Positions 61,137-64,000 of a DNA stretch of 64,000 nucleotides are shown here, piece by piece. A model generated the notes under the pieces. The model did no database searches. It was not told the DNA's origin and worked only from the letters and a program-made list of their open reading frames with translations. Numbering within the stretch: position 1 is the first letter of the stretch; each line of letters starts with the position of its first letter. The translations under genes and the position numbers were made by a program. Origin of the DNA: an uncultured Pelagibacteraceae bacterium. Its GTDB lineage: Bacteria; Pseudomonadota; Alphaproteobacteria; Pelagibacterales; Pelagibacteraceae. Location of the stretch: NCBI GenBank assembly GCA_902574685.1, contig CACGOO010000006.1, positions 1 through 64,000 of the forward strand, in the 5' to 3' direction.

Positions 61137-63575
61137 ATGAAAGAGTTACTAAAAAGTACTAAAGTAGTAGTTATTGGCGGAGGCGTTGCCGGAACATCAT
61201 GTGCTTATCATCTGGCAAAATTTGGTTGGAAAGATGTAATATTGCTTGAAAGAGATCAATTAACATCAGGAACTACTTGGCACGCTGCAGGTCTTCTAGG
61301 TCAATTAGGTGCATCATCAACAATTACAAAAATAAGAAAATATTCTTTAGATCTTTATAAAGATTTAGAAAAGACTACAGGTCTATCAACCGGAATGAAG
61401 CAAAATGGTGCAATCACAGTTGCATCTACCAAAGAAAGAATGCAAGAACTACTAAGACAAGCAACAACTGCTCAATTATCAGATGTTGAAGTAGAAGTTC
61501 TTAATAAAAAACGTTTAAAGGAATTGTATCCCGTATTACATAGTGAAGATATTGTGGGTGGTGTTTATATGCCAAAAGATGCTCAAGCAGATCCAGTTGG
61601 AGTAACTAATGTACTTGCAAAAGCTGCAAAAATGGAGGGCGCAAAGATTTTTGAAAAAACACCTGTAAAAAAAATTTTAATTAAAAATTCTAGAATTAGT
61701 GGGGTAGAAACTGATAAAGGTGTCATCGATTGTGAATACGTTGTTATGGCTACAGGAATGTGGTCAAGACAATTAGGTGAAGAAATTAATGTTAGTGTTC
61801 CTTTATACCCAAATGAACATTTTTATATAATCACTGAGCCAATAAAAAATTTGCCTCAAAATCTTCCTGTTTTAAGAGATTATAATGCTTGTTTATATTT
61901 AAAAGAAGATGCGGGAAAAATGCTAGTAGGTATTTTTGAACCTAAGGCAAAGCCAGCATTTAAAGACACAGGAAGAGTTCCAGATAATTTTTCATTTGGT
62001 GAACTGCCAGATGATTTTGATCACTTTGAACCTTACTTAGAAAAATCATTTCATAGATTGCCAATGTTAGAAAGTGCAGGAATAAGAAAATTTTTCTCCG
62101 GTCCAGAGTCTTTTACTCCAGATACTCAATATTTATTAGGCGAAACTCCTGAAGTTAAAAATCTATATACATGTTGTGGCTTTAATAGCATTGGAATTGC
62201 TAGCTCAGGAGGAGCGGGTAGGGTTACTGCCGAATGGATGATGAATGGACATATTAATGAAGATTTATTTTCAGTGGATATTAAAAGGTTTCAAAAATTC
62301 CATTCATCAAAAAACTTTATTATGGAAAGAGTAACAGAAACGCTTGGTGATCTGTATGGAATGCATTGGCCTTATAAACAACCAAATACATCAAGAAATC
62401 AAAAACTTTTGCCCTATCATGAAAAATTAAAAAATGCTGGAGCTTGTTTTGGAGTTGCAGGAGGATTTGAAAGACCAATGTGGTATTCATTAAATGGTAA
62501 AGAACCTAAATATGAATATAGTTTTAATTATCAAAATTGGTACCCTTCAGCAAAACACGAAACTTTAAATGCAAGAAAAAATGTTGGTCTATTTGATTTT
62601 TCAACATTTTCAAAATTTGATTTGAAAGGTGAAAAAACTCACCTAGAACTTCAAAAGTTGTGTACCGCTAATATTAAAAATGAAATTGGAAAAACAACAT
62701 ACACTCATATGTTAAATGAGGACGGTGGAATAGAAACAGATTTAACAGTTGTTTGTATGGATAAAAACTTTTTTAGAGTTGTGAGCTCTGCAGCTACAAG
62801 AGAACATGATAAATACCATATCTTAAAATATTTAGATGAAGACGTATCTTTTAAAGATGTAACAGAGGATATTTGTTGTTTAGGATTGTTTGGTCCAAAG
62901 AGCAGAGAGATGATCTCGAAAATAAGCAATGATGATTTTAATAACGATAAATTTAAGTTTGGAACTGGAAAGTTCATAATGGTAAATGGTGTTAAAGTTT
63001 GGGCTCAACGACTTTCTTATGTTGGTGAATTAGGATTTGAGCTTTATGTTGACACAAGTTTAGCTAAGGATTTATATGAAATTCTAATTGAAGAGGGGAA
63101 AAACTTTGAACTATCTCATTGCGGAATGCATGCAATGGATATTATGAGAATGGAAAGCGGATTTGTTCACTGGGGACATGATATTTCACCAGAGGAAAAT
63201 CAGTATCAAGCAGGTTTAAAATTTGCAGTTAGTTATAAGAAAAATGTAAACTTTATTGGAAAAGATGCTCTATTAAAAATTAAAGACCAAAAATTAGATA
63301 AAAGGATGATGATGTTTACTCTTAAAGACAGTAAACCTGGTGAGCCACTTTTATTACATGAAGAACCTATTTATATGGATGATAAAATTATTGGGAGAAC
63401 AACTTCAGGAAATTATTCTTTTTGTTATGAAAAAAATCTTTCTTTTGGATATGTCAATTCTGGTAATACAGTTGAAACATTAAAAGACAAAAATATATAT
63501 ATTGAAATTGAAAAACAAAAATATCCAGTTGAGGTATTAGAAAAACCTTTAAACAACAAGGATTTTAAGAACTAA
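61137..63575 (+). CDS. Second dimethylglycine/sarcosine dehydrogenase-like FAD-GcvT fusion protein
   Basis: This 812-residue protein is a paralogue of the product at 47180. The FAD motif VVVIGGGVAGTSCAYHLA is at 10-27, and His49 in TWHAAG matches the covalent FAD histidine. The GcvT-type folate domain occupies about 430-800 (NARKNVGLFDFSTFSKFDLK and RLSYVGELGFELYVD). It should oxidise an N-methyl compound and deliver the carbon to THF, with electrons going to ETF encoded elsewhere in the window. It stands alone after the iron importer. The substrate may differ from that of the first copy. Its stop overlaps the convergent transporter gene by 11 bases. Confidence 0.83.
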   Translation: MKELLKSTKVVVIGGGVAGTSCAYHLAKFGWKDVILLERDQLTSGTTWHAAGLLGQLGASSTITKIRKYSLDLYKDLEKTTGLSTGMKQNGAITVASTKERMQELLRQATTAQLSDVEVEVLNKKRLKELYPVLHSEDIVGGVYMPKDAQADPVGVTNVLAKAAKMEGAKIFEKTPVKKILIKNSRISGVETDKGVIDCEYVVMATGMWSRQLGEEINVSVPLYPNEHFYIITEPIKNLPQNLPVLRDYNACLYLKEDAGKMLVGIFEPKAKPAFKDTGRVPDNFSFGELPDDFDHFEPYLEKSFHRLPMLESAGIRKFFSGPESFTPDTQYLLGETPEVKNLYTCCGFNSIGIASSGGAGRVTAEWMMNGHINEDLFSVDIKRFQKFHSSKNFIMERVTETLGDLYGMHWPYKQPNTSRNQKLLPYHEKLKNAGACFGVAGGFERPMWYSLNGKEPKYEYSFNYQNWYPSAKHETLNARKNVGLFDFSTFSKFDLKGEKTHLELQKLCTANIKNEIGKTTYTHMLNEDGGIETDLTVVCMDKNFFRVVSSAATREHDKYHILKYLDEDVSFKDVTEDICCLGLFGPKSREMISKISNDDFNNDKFKFGTGKFIMVNGVKVWAQRLSYVGELGFELYVDTSLAKDLYEILIEEGKNFELSHCGMHAMDIMRMESGFVHWGHDISPEENQYQAGLKFAVSYKKNVNFIGKDALLKIKDQKLDKRMMMFTLKDSKPGEPLLLHEEPIYMDDKIIGRTTSGNYSFCYEKNLSFGYVNSGNTVETLKDKNIYIEIEKQKYPVEVLEKPLNNKDFKN

Positions 63576-64000
63576 TTTTCTTTTTTCTACTTTCGGCTTG
63601 AACAAATAAAACTCCAAAAACTATTATTCCAATAACTCCAAAGGTTTTGTTAAAATCAAAAGGTACTCCGAATATATAAAAATTGATTAATGTTGACCAA
63701 ATTAATTGTGAATATTGAAAATTAGTTACAAAAGATAAATTTGATAGCTGAATTGCAAATATAATTAAAAGATGGCTGGTAAAACCTAATACACCAAGAA
63801 ATATCAACCAAACCCACAAGCTATTATTCTCAATGGGAGTCCAGTCTAACATTACATAAATAGAAAAAATAATAGCCCCTACAACAGCAGCATAAAATAA
63901 CGCTACTAAAGGATCATTATTACCAGAAATAAATTTTGTAAAAAATTGATATAAAGCCCAACATACTGGTGGTACCAAAGGAAAAATTAAGTCTAAGCTT
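63565..64000 (-). CDS. DMT-superfamily (EamA-type) transporter, C-terminal part, cut by window end
   Basis: The visible 145 or so residues form about five hydrophobic helices. They end in VIGIIVFGVLFVQAESRKKK, a basic tail typical of EamA proteins. The frame stays open past base 64000, so the true start is outside the window. Segments such as FLGVLGFTSHLLIIFAIQL and FNKTFGVIGIIVFGVLFV match the second EamA repeat. The family exports or imports amino acids, nucleosides or other metabolites; the substrate is unknown. Confidence 0.72.
   Translation of the reverse strand, partial: SLDLIFPLVPPVCWALYQFFTKFISGNNDPLVALFYAAVVGAIIFSIYVMLDWTPIENNSLWVWLIFLGVLGFTSHLLIIFAIQLSNLSFVTNFQYSQLIWSTLINFYIFGVPFDFNKTFGVIGIIVFGVLFVQAESRKKKISS

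Noticed and set aside
1-64000. tRNA, rRNA, CRISPR arrays, insertion sequences, prophage
   Set aside because: No gap is large enough for rRNA or a CRISPR array. I saw no cloverleaf-like sequence in the gaps and no transposase, integrase or phage structural motifs in any frame.

Overview
The window is AT-rich (roughly 30% G+C by eye) and very tightly packed: no gap between genes reaches 150 bases, many stop and start codons overlap, and several convergent genes share their stop codons. It has no rRNA, tRNA, insertion sequence, prophage or CRISPR array. The gene content is typical of a free-living marine alphaproteobacterium of the SAR11 clade (Pelagibacterales): osmolyte transporters, trimethylamine monooxygenase, heterotetrameric sarcosine oxidase, dimethylglycine dehydrogenase-like proteins and a DmdA-like demethylase. 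The assignment rests on gene content and composition, not on a marker gene.

Layout. 1-4206 (minus): a fusion of a duplicated DUF1989 region with a GcvT domain, a small winged-helix-like protein and an FAD oxidoreductase, followed by the first codons of another gene behind a SAM-II/SAM-V-like pseudoknot. 4348-9556 (plus): a glycine-betaine-type ABC importer, interrupted by two small unrelated genes. 9563-16800 (plus): a GpsA-like dehydrogenase, a carbohydrate ABC importer and a GH63-type hydrolase, together probably a glycosyl-glycerol or glycosyl-glycerate utilisation operon. 16810-21836: Tmm (minus), iron alcohol dehydrogenase and amidotransferase (plus), formate-THF ligase (minus). 21958-27055: soxBDAG. 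27059-31804: a BT1 folate-type transporter, small proteins, a SRAP protein and purEK. 31909-35306: an M19-like protein lacking part of its zinc site, two family-of-unknown-function proteins and a 55-residue four-cysteine protein. 35303-38070 (minus): Yip1-like and micro membrane proteins, a DmdA-like methyltransferase and MetF. 38175-52959: a 14.8 kb co-directional run with egtBD, a methyltransferase, a Rieske oxygenase, a kinase/nucleotidyltransferase pair, enoyl-CoA hydratase, a SELENBP1/methanethiol-oxidase homologue, ferredoxin, two CoA-binding proteins, and then a dimethylglycine-dehydrogenase-like enzyme with both ETF subunits and ETF-quinone oxidoreductase. 52960-56129: HisI operon, FolE and AcuI, then a LysR regulator (to 57019). 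57020-61110: an iron ABC importer behind Fur-like palindromes. 61137-64000: a second dimethylglycine-dehydrogenase-like enzyme and a truncated DMT-family transporter.

How it fits together. Methylated amines and sulfonium compounds are taken up and demethylated. At least five proteins carry a GcvT-type folate domain, so they would place methyl carbon on tetrahydrofolate. MetF and Fhs interconvert the folate one-carbon forms, FolE begins pterin synthesis and a BT1 protein may import folate. ETF and ETF-QO pass electrons to ubiquinone. MtoX- and AcuI-like proteins match downstream products of DMSP breakdown. Least explained are the M19-like/DUF/zinc-ribbon operon, the ergothioneine-to-Rieske-to-kinase/nucleotidyltransferase run, the small cysteine-rich gene behind the iron-binding protein, and the leading pseudoknot.
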